Shown in pieces: positions 33,822 through 42,609 of a stretch of 53,418 nucleotides of DNA (the stretch's first letter is position 1; the number at the start of each line of letters is the position of its first letter). Position numbers and translations under genes: made by a program. The notes under the pieces were generated by a model. That model saw only the letters and a list, made by a program, of their open reading frames with translations. It was not told the origin of the DNA and made no database searches. This stretch comes from RGIG5050 sp045636065. Lineage in GTDB: Bacteria > Verrucomicrobiota > Kiritimatiellia > RFP12 > UBA1067. The stretch is taken from the NCBI GenBank assembly GCA_045636065.1, contig JAZTWW010000034.1:1-53418 (forward strand), written 5' to 3'.

Positions 33822-35543
33822 TCAGCGGCCCAGAAGCTCCATCACGGCAGCTGCAGCCGCTTTGGGTTCGACGATCTTCATCGCCTCCTTGGGCTGCGCC
33901 CTCCCCTTGATCTCGACTCCGCCCTTCTCAAGGCCCTTCGCGCCGACGACGACCCTTACGGTGAAGCCGATGAGATCGGCGTCCTTGAACTTGACGCCCG
34001 GCCTCTCCTGGCGGTCGTCCACGATCACATCAGCGCCCTTGGCCTCAAGTTCGGCCTCAAGGCCGTACGCTACCTTGGAGACGTCCTCCCTGTCGGGATC
34101 GAGGAGCTCGATGACGACCTGGAACGGAGACACGCTCGCGGGCCAGATGATCCCGTCCTTGTCGTGGCTCTGCTCGATTATGGCCTGGACCGTCCTTGAA
34201 ACGCCGATGCCGTAGCATCCCATGACCATCGTCTTCTCTTCGAGCTTGTCGTTCTTGTAGACGGCCTTGAAGGCATCGGTGTACTTCGTGCCGAGCTTGA
34301 AGACCTGCCCGACCTCGATGCCGCGCTTGAGGGCCATAACGCCTCCGCAGCGCGGGCAGACGTCGCCGGCACCGCAGACTATGATGTCGGCGTAGTCCTC
34401 AATGGCGATCTTCGTGTCGCGCTCAAGATCGACGTTCTTGAGGTGGAACTCGTCCTTGTTCGCGCCGACTATGCAGCCGCTTGCGCCCTTGAGACCCTGG
34501 TCGGCCACGATGCGAAGGTCCGCTTCGGCGGGAGCGACCGGGCCGACAAAGCCCGCGTTCGCGCCCGTAGCCTTGAGGACCGTGTCGAAATCTGCGAGCT
34601 CGACCTTCTTAGCTCCGAGGAAGCGCCTGAGCTTCACCTCGTTGACGTCGCGATCGCCGGGGACGCACACCATGACGGGCTTTCCGTCCGCAACATATAC
34701 GAGGCTCTTGACGAAATTCTCGGCAGGAACTCCCATGAACGCCGACACCTGCTCGATCGTCTTTGCGCCGGGCGTTGCGACCTCGACCACCGGATCGGTG
34801 ACCTTCGCCCCCGTGCGCGGCGCAACGCGCCTTTCGGCCCTTTCGAGGTTTGCGGCATATCCGCAGTCGGGGCAGCAGGCGATACCGTCCTCGCCGGCGT
34901 CAGCGAGAACATGGAACTCGTGCGTCAGGCTGTCGCCCATGTCGCCGCCGTCGGCCTGGACGGGGACGGCCTTCAAGCCGCAGCGCGCAAAGATGCGCTC
35001 GTACGCGGCGTACATCGTCTTGTAGCTCCTGTCGGCCCCTTCTGCGTCAACGTCGAAGCTGTAGGCGTCCTTCATCAGGAACTCCTTCGAGCGCATAAGC
35101 CCGAAGCGCGGACGGATCTCGTCGCGGAACTTCCACTGGATCTGGTAGACGGTAAGCGGGAGCTGGCGGTAGGAGCTTACGATAGACCTTACGACGTCCG
35201 TCACCTCCTCCTCGGCCGTGGGGCCGAGCGCCATCGCGCGCTGTGCGCGGTCCTTGAGCCTGAACATGTTCGGGCCCATCACATCCCAGCGGCCGCTCTC
35301 CATCCAGAGTTCGCCCGGCTGGAGTATGGGCATCACGATCTCCTGCGCACCCGTCGAATCCATCTCGCAGCGGATTATCGCCTCGACCTTCCTTAGAACC
35401 CTCATGCCGAGGGGGAGGAACGCATAGAGTCCGCCCGAGATCTTCTTTACGAGGCCTGCACGCACTAGAAGCTTGTGGGAATCAATCTCCGCATCTCCGG
35501 GATTGTCCCGGAGCGTCTGGATCGTCAGCTGTGACCACTTCAT
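33822..35543 (-). CDS. proS: Prolyl-tRNA synthetase (bacterial type, with editing domain)
   Basis: 573 aa, the normal bacterial length. Class II core: motif 1 AQEIVMPILQPGELW, motif 2 WKFRDEIRPRFGLMRSKEFL, motif 3 MVMGCYGIGVSRTVQAIIEQ. The YbaK-like editing (INS) domain sits between motifs 2 and 3 (about 230-390), recognisable in FVKSLVYVADGKPVMVCVPG and the K-containing GASGCIVGANKDEFHL. The C-terminal anticodon-binding domain starts near WPASVSPFQVVIELLD. It charges tRNA-Pro. The SD is weak. A tRNA-Arg gene ends 53 bp upstream with no clear promoter between, so proS may be read from the tRNA promoter. Confidence 0.97.
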   Translation of the reverse strand: MKWSQLTIQTLRDNPGDAEIDSHKLLVRAGLVKKISGGLYAFLPLGMRVLRKVEAIIRCEMDSTGAQEIVMPILQPGELWMESGRWDVMGPNMFRLKDRAQRAMALGPTAEEEVTDVVRSIVSSYRQLPLTVYQIQWKFRDEIRPRFGLMRSKEFLMKDAYSFDVDAEGADRSYKTMYAAYERIFARCGLKAVPVQADGGDMGDSLTHEFHVLADAGEDGIACCPDCGYAANLERAERRVAPRTGAKVTDPVVEVATPGAKTIEQVSAFMGVPAENFVKSLVYVADGKPVMVCVPGDRDVNEVKLRRFLGAKKVELADFDTVLKATGANAGFVGPVAPAEADLRIVADQGLKGASGCIVGANKDEFHLKNVDLERDTKIAIEDYADIIVCGAGDVCPRCGGVMALKRGIEVGQVFKLGTKYTDAFKAVYKNDKLEEKTMVMGCYGIGVSRTVQAIIEQSHDKDGIIWPASVSPFQVVIELLDPDREDVSKVAYGLEAELEAKGADVIVDDRQERPGVKFKDADLIGFTVRVVVGAKGLEKGGVEIKGRAQPKEAMKIVEPKAAAAAVMELLGR

Positions 35544-35596
35544 TTCGCAAGATCTTTCATGGTTTGGCCGCTTAGGGCCATGCGCCGGAAAAAAAA

Positions 35597-35673
35597 TGGT
35601 GGGAGTGCCGGGAATCGAACCCGGAACCTACGGTTTAGGAAACCGTCGCTCTGTCCAGTTGAGCTACACTCCC
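35597..35673 (-). tRNA. tRNA-Arg (anticodon CCU)
   Basis: Acceptor GGGAGTG/CACTCCC, D-arm AGCTCAACTGGACAGAGC, anticodon stem ACGGT/ACCGT around loop TTCCTAA (anticodon CCT), T-arm GGTTCGATTCC; CCA encoded. A T-run (8 T on the transcript) follows immediately but without a separate hairpin. Confidence 0.95.
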
Positions 35674-35691
35674 GTTGGAAACAATGGCGGT

Positions 35692-35720
35692 AGTATACCA
35701 AAAGCTCGGCATAAATGCAA
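35692..35720 (-). promoter_or_regulatory. Promoter of tRNA-Arg (and possibly proS operon)
   Basis: -35 TTGCAT (35715-35720), 17-bp spacer ending GCTTTTGG, -10 TATACT (35692-35697), 18 nt before the tRNA. Confidence 0.8.
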
Positions 35721-35772
35721 GCCAAATCCGCAAAATAGCGCGTAAAAGCGGCTAAATGCCGCGGGCGGTGAT

Positions 35773-38643
35773 CTACGCGAAGATAGCGTGGAGCCCTTCA
35801 AGGGTGACGGGCTTTATAAGGATGCCAGTAAAGCCAAGCTCGGCGTAGCACTTCTGGGCCTCGACATCGGCCGTTATGACGTACACCGGAAGCTTCGCGA
35901 TCTTTGGATTCGCCCTTACAGCGCGCACGAACGCCTCGCCATCCATCTCAGGCATCCACATGTCGGTAAGGACCATATCGTACCTGCCTCCGCCACCGGC
36001 CGTAACGGCCTCATAAGCCTCACGGCCGTTGTTGACGGCGTCTATCTCGAATCTGCCGATCCTAGCCAGCATCGCCTTGAGGACCATGACGTTCATCTTC
36101 TGGTCGTCGGCGATGAGGATGCGCCTTATTTTCGAGGCGTCCATCCTGGGCATTGGCGCGGCGGCCGGCAGCGCGGCCGCAGCCAAAGACGCAGACACGG
36201 AATGGGGCACGTCCGGAGACTTGACTATCTTTACGCCCGGTATGACGACCGAGAACGTCGAACCCTTCCCGAGCTCGGACTTGAGCTTCAGCTCGCCTCC
36301 CATCGCATTGGCGAGCTGGCGGCTTATCGCAAGCCCGAGGCCCGTTCCGGCCTGACGGTCGTCCTTGGCACCCACCTGGACGTACGGGGATGCGATGCGC
36401 TTCTGGTCCGCCTCGCTTATGCCGCACCCGGAATCCTCCACCTCAAGCCTGAAGACGCCATATGGGCCATCCTCCGAAGGCGAGAACGACGCACGCACCT
36501 CGATGAAGCCCTTCTTCGTGAACTTCACGGCGTTGCCCATCAGGTTGAATGCGATCTGCCTCATGCGCTGGGCGTCAAGCATCAAAGCGGGCATATCGGA
36601 TATGGAGGAGCGGATTTCAAGGCCGCTCTCGCTTGCCGCCACCTTGAACGCCTCCGCAATCTCGGCGACGAGCTCGTCGCACCTGACGGGTTCGGGGATT
36701 ATCTCCATCTTGCCGGATTCGAGCTTCGAGAGGTCGAGAACGTCGTTTATGAGCTTAAGAAGCGTCGTTCCGCTCACGCATATCGAATCGACGGCCTGGT
36801 CGTGCTCCTCCTGCGTCTTGAAACCGGCCTTGAGCATCTGCGCGAAGCCGATGATGGCATTGAGTGGCGTCCTGATGTCGTGGCTCACGGTGGAGAAGAA
36901 GTAGCTTTTCGCCTTGTTCACCTCCTCCGCATTGGCCTTCTCGACGGCCATGCGCTGCTCGCGAGCGCGCAGGATCTTGTAGAGGCTCATCATGACGGCT
37001 AGAGACGCCATGAGAAGGCACATCTCGACGAGGGCGTTCCAGAGCATTGAGTTGTTGAGGATGCCCATCTCCGCCTCGACGGCGCCACCCGCCGAGATGC
37101 TGCGCAGCCCCGTCTCCATCGAGTCGCACGACGCCTGTCTGACCCACATGAGAGACGAGAAGATTATGATTCCGATAAGGGACATCCACACGACCGTAGA
37201 CTTGCCGTACTCGTGGTTGTCCTCATGCCCGTATACCGACCTGTAGAAAAGGAAGCCCGCTATGCACCAGAGCGCAAGAACGAGATACGACCCGGCCGAG
37301 AACGTGGAGCCTGAAATGTATTTCGGCACGAGCAGAAGCGCGCAGAAGAAAACAGACATCACTATGCCGGAAACGCCGCAGAACCTCGCCAAGGCCCTCT
37401 TCGCATTCGAGCCTTCGCGGCACCTTTTGAGAACGGCCGCCGAAGTGTACCCGAACGCTATCGCGGCCCCGATGCTTGAAACGTCTATCGGCCATCCGAT
37501 CACGGTGCGCCCCAGGAACGGGACCGCGAGGGAAACGAGCATGACGAAGAGGATCGCGTTTCTTGGGGAGCCCGACCGGTCCAGGCGGCCGAACCACCTG
37601 GGAAGGATCCTGTCTCTCGACATGGCGTGCATAAGGCGGCCCATGGCGATGTAGGCGGCGATAAGGCCAGTTAGCTGGGCCGCGAGAAGCGCCGTGGAGG
37701 CAAGGGCTATGCCAGCTACGCCAAACGTCTTCTTGGCGGCCGCAAACACGGGGATGGAATCTATGCCGCTCAAGTTCGGAAGATCGGCGATGTAGTCAGT
37801 CCACGACGCATAGCCCTCGGGGAGGGCCATCACGGGGAATATGACGAGCAGCGCATACATCGCCGCCGCCATGACGACCGCCGCCGTCAATATCGCGAAC
37901 GACCTTTTAAGCGGGAACTTGAATTCGGAGGACGAGTTCGCTATCGCCTCGAAGCCGACGAACGCCCACGGCATCATGCCGAGAATGTGCATCACCTGGA
38001 GCGAAGGCCCGGAACCGGACGCGAACGCCGGGCCCATCGCCTCGAACCCTCCATCGTGCTGGGCGAATGCGAAGATGATGAAAACGGCGACGGCGGCCAC
38101 CATGACGAACGCTAGAGCCATCTGGGCATGGACCGCAAGGGTCTTCCTGTATAGGCAGGCGAGACCCGTCGCGATTATGGCGACGATGGAGAGGAGCACT
38201 TCGCCGAAGTATATGTCGAATCCGGCAAGCGTATAGTGGAAGCCGAACTGGAGCGCATCGCCGAATATGAAGCGCGCCTGGAGGATGATCGACGTGGCAT
38301 TGGCCCAAAGGATGGCTATGTACGTGATCAATAGGAACCATCCTACAAGAAAGCCGTGGTCTTCGCCGAACGTTGTCCTCGCGAAAGCGAAGGCGCCGCC
38401 CGTTCCCGGCTCCTTCATGATCATCCTGTGGCAGTTGTACGCGAATACGCTCATCGCGAGCGTACCGAGGGCAATCCCAAGCAGAGTCCCTAGAGACCCG
38501 GCTCCTGGCAGGAACACATTGCCGGGCATCATGAAAGCGCCCCATCCTATTGCGTAGCCGAATGCGAGCGCAAGCGCACCCAGAGGCGAGATGTACGCCC
38601 CTAGCTTAAACACCCCAACGTTTTGAGCGGCGGATTTTGACAT
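35773..38643 (-). CDS. APC-family permease fused to hybrid histidine kinase with receiver domain
   Basis: 956 aa from ATG (MSKSAAQNVGVF). An N-terminal amino acid/polyamine/organocation permease (about 12-440) has TM1 with GAYISPLGALALAFGYAIGW and about 12 spans. Two more spans (about 490, 540-560) flank a short external loop. A HisKA domain follows (FFSTVSHDIRTPLNAIIGFA, His about 584), then HATPase_c (N-box LMGNAVKFT about 701, DSGCGIS about 739, GTGLGLAIS about 769). A C-terminal receiver has ADDQKMN, phospho-acceptor Asp in VLTDMWMPEMDG (about 892) and IKPV Lys (about 940). All catalytic residues are present. It probably senses, and perhaps transports, an amino acid and signals by His-to-Asp phosphotransfer. 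No output domain and no neighbouring regulator is seen. Confidence 0.92.
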   Translation of the reverse strand: MSKSAAQNVGVFKLGAYISPLGALALAFGYAIGWGAFMMPGNVFLPGAGSLGTLLGIALGTLAMSVFAYNCHRMIMKEPGTGGAFAFARTTFGEDHGFLVGWFLLITYIAILWANATSIILQARFIFGDALQFGFHYTLAGFDIYFGEVLLSIVAIIATGLACLYRKTLAVHAQMALAFVMVAAVAVFIIFAFAQHDGGFEAMGPAFASGSGPSLQVMHILGMMPWAFVGFEAIANSSSEFKFPLKRSFAILTAAVVMAAAMYALLVIFPVMALPEGYASWTDYIADLPNLSGIDSIPVFAAAKKTFGVAGIALASTALLAAQLTGLIAAYIAMGRLMHAMSRDRILPRWFGRLDRSGSPRNAILFVMLVSLAVPFLGRTVIGWPIDVSSIGAAIAFGYTSAAVLKRCREGSNAKRALARFCGVSGIVMSVFFCALLLVPKYISGSTFSAGSYLVLALWCIAGFLFYRSVYGHEDNHEYGKSTVVWMSLIGIIIFSSLMWVRQASCDSMETGLRSISAGGAVEAEMGILNNSMLWNALVEMCLLMASLAVMMSLYKILRAREQRMAVEKANAEEVNKAKSYFFSTVSHDIRTPLNAIIGFAQMLKAGFKTQEEHDQAVDSICVSGTTLLKLINDVLDLSKLESGKMEIIPEPVRCDELVAEIAEAFKVAASESGLEIRSSISDMPALMLDAQRMRQIAFNLMGNAVKFTKKGFIEVRASFSPSEDGPYGVFRLEVEDSGCGISEADQKRIASPYVQVGAKDDRQAGTGLGLAISRQLANAMGGELKLKSELGKGSTFSVVIPGVKIVKSPDVPHSVSASLAAAALPAAAPMPRMDASKIRRILIADDQKMNVMVLKAMLARIGRFEIDAVNNGREAYEAVTAGGGGRYDMVLTDMWMPEMDGEAFVRAVRANPKIAKLPVYVITADVEAQKCYAELGFTGILIKPVTLEGLHAIFA

Positions 38644-38653
38644 TATGTCTGGA

Positions 38654-38682
38654 ATTATACAACACATCTCACGCAAATGCAA
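38654..38682 (-). promoter_or_regulatory. Promoter of the permease-kinase gene
   Basis: -35 TTGCAT (38677-38682), 17-bp spacer ending GATGTGTTG, -10 TATAAT (38654-38659). Only 10 nt separate the -10 from the ATG at 38643 and no SD is present, so the message should have a leader of about 0-4 nt. Confidence 0.8.
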
Positions 38683-38737
38683 CAAAAACGTTTTTTTTTT
38701 CCTCACTATCCGCGCCACTGCGCCGGAATAGAAAAGT

Positions 38738-38763
38738 CGCACCCCGCCGGTGGGCGGGGTGCG
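38738..38763 (-). terminator. Terminator after the oadG-oadA-oadB operon
   Basis: Perfect 11-bp stem CGCACCCCGCC / GGCGGGGTGCG with a 4-nt loop. On the minus strand it is followed by ACTTTTCTATT, a T-rich tail. It lies 24 bp after the oadB stop. Confidence 0.85.
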
Positions 38764-38786
38764 TGGCTATAGCTGGCCTGTATGGA

Positions 38787-40331
38787 TCAGCCGCGGCAGA
38801 GGGTGTAGAGAACACCAGCCACGACGGCGGAGCCGATGACGCCTGAGACGTTCGGGCCCATGGCCTGCATCAGTATGAAGTTCGTTGGGTCGTTCTGAAG
38901 CGACACCTTGTTGGAGACGCGGGCCGCCATCGGGACTGCCGAAACGCCGGCGGAACCGATGAGCGGGTTCACCTTCTCCTTCGAGAAGAGGTTGAGGATC
39001 TTCGCCATGATGACGCCGCCCGCGGTACCTACGCAGAACGCGCAAAGCCCGAGAAGGAGGATGCCGAGCGTCGTACCCGAGAGGAACTTCTCGCAGGCGA
39101 GCTTGGAGCCGACCGAAAGCCCGAGCATGATCGTCACGATGTTGATGAGCGCGTTGGACATCGTGTCGGCGATGCGCGCGACCGAGGGGCCGACCTCCTT
39201 CGCGAGGTTGCCGAGCATCAGAGCGCCGAGAAGCGGCACGGCCGAGGGGAGAAGGATCGCGCAGAGGAGAAGCACGATGAGCGGGAAGCAGACCTTCTCG
39301 ATCTTCTTGACCTCCCTGAGCTGAGGCATCTTGATCTTGCGCTCGGCCTCGGTCGTGAGAGCGTTCATGATCGGCGGCTGGATGATCGGCACGAGAGCCA
39401 TGTAGCTATATGCCGCAACCGCGATGGCACCGAGAAGATCGGGGGCGAGACGCGAGGTGAGCCAGATGGCCGTCGGGCCGTCGGCGCCGCCGATGATACC
39501 GATGGAGGCTGCCGCCTTGACGGGATCGACGCCGCCGAAGAAGTCGGCCCCGAAGATCGCCGCAAGCGCAAGCGCGCCGAAGAGCGCAAAGAAGATGCCG
39601 AGCTGGGCTGCGCCGCCCAAGATCGCCATGCGCGGGTTGGCAATGAGAGGAGCGAAGTCCGTCATTGCGCCGACGCCCATGAAGATCATGATCGGGAACA
39701 CGCCCGTGTCGATGCCGAAGTGGAAGAAGTAGTAGAGGAATCCACCCGGCTCGATTATGCCGCCCGTCATCTGCGGGACGCCAGAGGCGAGGAACGAGAT
39801 CATGCCGTCATGCATCATCGCAGGGGCCGTGACGCCCGCGAGCGGGCAGTTCGCGAGAAGCCCGCCGAAGCCGATAGGCAAAAGCAGGAGCGGCTCGAAC
39901 CCCTTGACCACCGCGAGATAGATCATGAGAAGGCATATGGGGATCATTATGAGCTGGCCTACGCCGTAGGGCATGCCGAAGAGCGTCTTCACCTCGTGGC
40001 CCGCGACGAAGGCGCCGCTGTCGTCGAAGTAGCCGCCGACCCACTTGCCGGCCTTGGTGTAGTAGCCGTTTGGCGTCATGTAGCCGCTTGTGGGATCGTG
40101 CGGATCGCGGCCGGCGACGAGGCCGGCGTCGATGCGCTTTTCAGGGGCGAAGTTGCCCGTGATGTAGTCAGGAGCCTCTTTGCGGGCGAAACCGGAGATG
40201 CCCGTCTCGCCGGCGAGGTTCTTCACCTTTTCGAGCGTGGCGACCCACTTGGGCTTCGCCTGCTCCTCGTCGGCCGCGTGCACGCCAAGCGCGCACGCCG
40301 CGACGATGAGAGCCATAAGAAAGTGTTTCAT
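38787..40331 (-). CDS. oadB: Na+-translocating decarboxylase beta subunit (oxaloacetate/methylmalonyl-CoA type)
   Basis: 514 aa. The membrane ion channel of the Na+-pumping decarboxylase: FEPLLLLPIGFGGLLANCPL, then the MIFMGVGAMTDFAPLIANPR helix, the ion-binding IIGGADGPTAIWLT and the SVGSKLACEKFLS / GSAGVSAVPMAARV blocks. Decarboxylation of biotin-bound CO2 on the alpha subunit drives Na+ export through this part. The family core is about 370-430 aa. Here it is preceded by a cleavable-looking signal peptide (MKHFLMALIVAACALGVHA) and an extra domain of about 100 residues (GYMTPNGYYTKAGKWVGGYF) of unknown role. It follows oadA by 27 bp and precedes a strong terminator. Confidence 0.95.
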   Translation of the reverse strand: MKHFLMALIVAACALGVHAADEEQAKPKWVATLEKVKNLAGETGISGFARKEAPDYITGNFAPEKRIDAGLVAGRDPHDPTSGYMTPNGYYTKAGKWVGGYFDDSGAFVAGHEVKTLFGMPYGVGQLIMIPICLLMIYLAVVKGFEPLLLLPIGFGGLLANCPLAGVTAPAMMHDGMISFLASGVPQMTGGIIEPGGFLYYFFHFGIDTGVFPIMIFMGVGAMTDFAPLIANPRMAILGGAAQLGIFFALFGALALAAIFGADFFGGVDPVKAAASIGIIGGADGPTAIWLTSRLAPDLLGAIAVAAYSYMALVPIIQPPIMNALTTEAERKIKMPQLREVKKIEKVCFPLIVLLLCAILLPSAVPLLGALMLGNLAKEVGPSVARIADTMSNALINIVTIMLGLSVGSKLACEKFLSGTTLGILLLGLCAFCVGTAGGVIMAKILNLFSKEKVNPLIGSAGVSAVPMAARVSNKVSLQNDPTNFILMQAMGPNVSGVIGSAVVAGVLYTLCRG

Positions 40332-40358
40332 TGCTTTACCCTTTGCTTGACGTTGCCC

Positions 40359-42185
40359 TTAGCCTATCGTCGCGAGAAGATCGCCCGTGGCGACCTTGTC
40401 CGTCGCGTTGACGGAAAGCGTCACCGTGCCGTCGCAGGGGGCGGTGACGGGAGTCTCCATCTTCATGACGTCCATGACGAGGATCTCGTCGCCCTTGGAG
40501 ACGGACGTGCCGGTCTGGGCCGTGATGCGAAGGATCATTCCGGGGACGGGGGCTGTCACCTTCGTGCCGCCAGCGGGAGCCGCGGCGGCGGGAGCGGCCT
40601 TGATGCCGTCCTCGGCCTTGAACGCGACCTCCTTGCCGTTCACGACGGCCTTGCCGTCGCCCTTGAGCTCGACGCCGTACGCCTTGCCGTTGATGGTGAC
40701 CGTGACGGCGCCGCCCTTGCCTTCGGCGGGCTTGGCCGAGGCAGGCTCCGCGAAGCGGCAGCCCATCGGGGCCTTCGAGGGATCCTTGAGGAAGAGGATG
40801 CCCTTCTCCTTGCAGGATGCGGCGATGAAGATGTTCTCGTCGGTGACGGGAAGTCCGGCGTCCTCAAGGGCCTTCTTGGCGACGGCTCCGCCCTTGTTGG
40901 GATCGGCGTCGTTGAGCTCGAGGACCGTCTTGGTCGTGGGGGTCGAATAGGGCTTGGTGAGCTCGCTGGAGGCCATGAACTCGGCGGCCTTCTTGACGAT
41001 CTCGGGATCGGGGGCGACGGGCGTCTTGCCGAAGTAGCCGAGGACCATCTTGGCGTAGCCGGGCGAGAACTTCTTGAACTTGCCGAACATGACGTTCTGG
41101 ATGGCCTGCTGCGCGTAGAACTGCGAGACGGGCGTGACGGACGTGCCGAAGCCGCCGAGCCTGACGCAGTCGTACATCTCGGCGATCATGTCGTCGTACT
41201 TGTCCATCATGTTGTTGTCGCGCAGCATCTGCGTGTTCGCCGTAAGCGCGCCGCCGGGCATCGGGCTCCAGATGATCTGGGGGCTGACGCTCATCGCCTC
41301 CGGCGGGAGGAAGTACCTGGACATCGCGTTCTTGAACATGTCCTCGGCGGCCTTGACCTTCTTGATGTCGAGGTCGAAGCCGAAGTCGGGATCGCCGTCA
41401 AGGGCGTGCCACATGGTGATGATGTCGGGCTGGCAGGTGCCGCCGGACATCGGGGCCATGGAGAGGTCCACGCCGTCGGCGCCGCCGCGAAGGGCCGCGA
41501 GGTAGCACGCGACGCCGTTGCCGGCCGTCTCGTGGCTGTGGAACTGGATGTGGATCTTGTCGCCGAGGAGCTTGCGCGCGAGCTTCATCGTGTTGTACAC
41601 GGTGGTGGGCGTCGAGGTGCCGGAGGCGTCCTTGAAGCAGACGCGGTCGAACGGGATGCCCGCGTCGATTATCATCTTGAGGCGGTCGCGGTAGAACTCG
41701 GGCGTGTGCGTGCCCTTGTTGTCGATTCCCGGGGGAAGGCCCATCATCGTGACGACGACCTCGTGGTTGAGGCCCGCGTCGTGGATGCACTGGCCGGACC
41801 ACTTGAGGTTGTTGACGTCATTGAGGGCGTCGAAGTTGCGGATCGAGCTCATGCCGTGCTTCTTGAACATCTGGGCGAGGAGCTTGATCATGTCGGAGGA
41901 CTGGCTCTCGAGACCGACGACGTTGACGCCGCGCGAAAGGGTCTGGAGGTCGGCTTCAGGCGCCGCCTTGCGGAAGGCGTCCATCACGTCGAACGCATCC
42001 TCCTGGCAGTAGAAGTAGCAGCTCTGGAAGCGGGCGCCGCCGCCCGCCTCGAACCAGCGGATGCCCGCGTCGTACGCGGCCTCGACGCTGGGGAGGAAAT
42101 CCTTGGAAAGGACGCGCGCGCCTATGACGGACTGGAAGCCGTCGCGGAACGCGGTGCACATGAACTTGACTGTTTTCTTTGCCAT
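40359..42185 (-). CDS. oadA: Biotin-dependent carboxyltransferase / decarboxylase alpha subunit
   Basis: 608 aa from ATG (MAKKTVKFMCTAFRDG) with SD AAGGAAAAG. TIM-barrel carboxyltransferase domain: metal-site Asp in CTAFRDGFQS, EAGGGARFQSC, catalytic Lys in VCFKDASGTSTP (about 184), metal His pair in IQFHSHETAGNG; then the PYC_OADA conserved region. A C-terminal biotinyl domain has the biotin lysine in VMDVMKMETPV (about 574), preceded by an Ala/Pro-rich swinging linker. The enzyme removes CO2 from oxaloacetate (or a related acid) onto biotin. Substrate choice among oxaloacetate, methylmalonyl-CoA and others is not certain. It is flanked by oadG and oadB, a standard gamma-alpha-beta order. 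Confidence 0.93.
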   Translation of the reverse strand: MAKKTVKFMCTAFRDGFQSVIGARVLSKDFLPSVEAAYDAGIRWFEAGGGARFQSCYFYCQEDAFDVMDAFRKAAPEADLQTLSRGVNVVGLESQSSDMIKLLAQMFKKHGMSSIRNFDALNDVNNLKWSGQCIHDAGLNHEVVVTMMGLPPGIDNKGTHTPEFYRDRLKMIIDAGIPFDRVCFKDASGTSTPTTVYNTMKLARKLLGDKIHIQFHSHETAGNGVACYLAALRGGADGVDLSMAPMSGGTCQPDIITMWHALDGDPDFGFDLDIKKVKAAEDMFKNAMSRYFLPPEAMSVSPQIIWSPMPGGALTANTQMLRDNNMMDKYDDMIAEMYDCVRLGGFGTSVTPVSQFYAQQAIQNVMFGKFKKFSPGYAKMVLGYFGKTPVAPDPEIVKKAAEFMASSELTKPYSTPTTKTVLELNDADPNKGGAVAKKALEDAGLPVTDENIFIAASCKEKGILFLKDPSKAPMGCRFAEPASAKPAEGKGGAVTVTINGKAYGVELKGDGKAVVNGKEVAFKAEDGIKAAPAAAAPAGGTKVTAPVPGMILRITAQTGTSVSKGDEILVMDVMKMETPVTAPCDGTVTLSVNATDKVATGDLLATIG

Positions 42186-42222
42186 TTTCTTTTCCTTGAT
42201 TTTGGTAGATCTTTTTACGGCG

Positions 42223-42444
42223 TCACCTCGCGAGCGCAACGGCTATGGCGAGCGCGACATCTGCGTCGTCGCCCTTCGGCGCGGCCTGAGGGGCCTTCTT
42301 GGGCGCCGCATCGGGGAAGATGGAGTTGAAGCGCGCGACGAAGGCGCATGCGTACCTCGTCACGAAAATGAGCAGCGTCAGGAATGCGAACACGATACCC
42401 ATGCCCGCCACCATCAGCACCAGCCCTTGAGCCAATTCCTGCAT
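42223..42444 (-). CDS. oadG: Na+ decarboxylase gamma subunit
   Basis: 73 aa from ATG (MQELAQGLVLMVAGMG) behind SD CAGGAGG. One membrane helix (LVLMVAGMGIVFAFLTLLIF) is followed by a short cytoplasmic tail with an Ala/Pro/Lys-rich linker (DAAPKKAPQAAPKGDDAD), typical of OadG. OadG holds alpha and beta together and carries a metal site in the tail of some relatives. It is first in the operon, behind a clear promoter; an ATG 60 bp upstream lies on the promoter itself and is rejected. Confidence 0.88.
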   Translation of the reverse strand: MQELAQGLVLMVAGMGIVFAFLTLLIFVTRYACAFVARFNSIFPDAAPKKAPQAAPKGDDADVALAIAVALAR

Positions 42445-42475
42445 CGGAAACCTCCTGGATGTAAGTGGAGCTCTT

Positions 42476-42504
42476 ATACTACCAAAAAATCCGTCTTTGT
42501 TCAA
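42476..42504 (-). promoter_or_regulatory. Promoter of oadG-oadA-oadB
   Basis: -35 TTGAAC (42499-42504), 17-bp spacer ending TTTTTTGG, -10 TAGTAT (42476-42481). It is divergent from the purM promoter 23 bp away. Confidence 0.85.
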
Positions 42505-42527
42505 TAGCGGTTTTTTTTAAATTCCAC

Positions 42528-42556
42528 TTGATTTTTCGCGCGAAATTTGGTAGTAT
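42528..42556 (+). promoter_or_regulatory. Promoter of purM
   Basis: -35 TTGATT (42528-42533), 17-bp spacer ending GAAATTTGG, -10 TAGTAT (42551-42556). The leader is about 47 nt and holds a SD (AGAGG) before the GTG start. Confidence 0.85.
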
Positions 42557-42609
42557 TCGCGCCCACAAGCCCTAATTTGGGCGATATCCACCAGGAAAAG
42601 AGGTTCATA

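Noticed and set aside
39720..42329. 869-aa plus-strand open frame opposite oadA/oadB
   Set aside because: Mirror frame of strongly codon-biased oad genes; His/Asp/Arg-rich with no fold.
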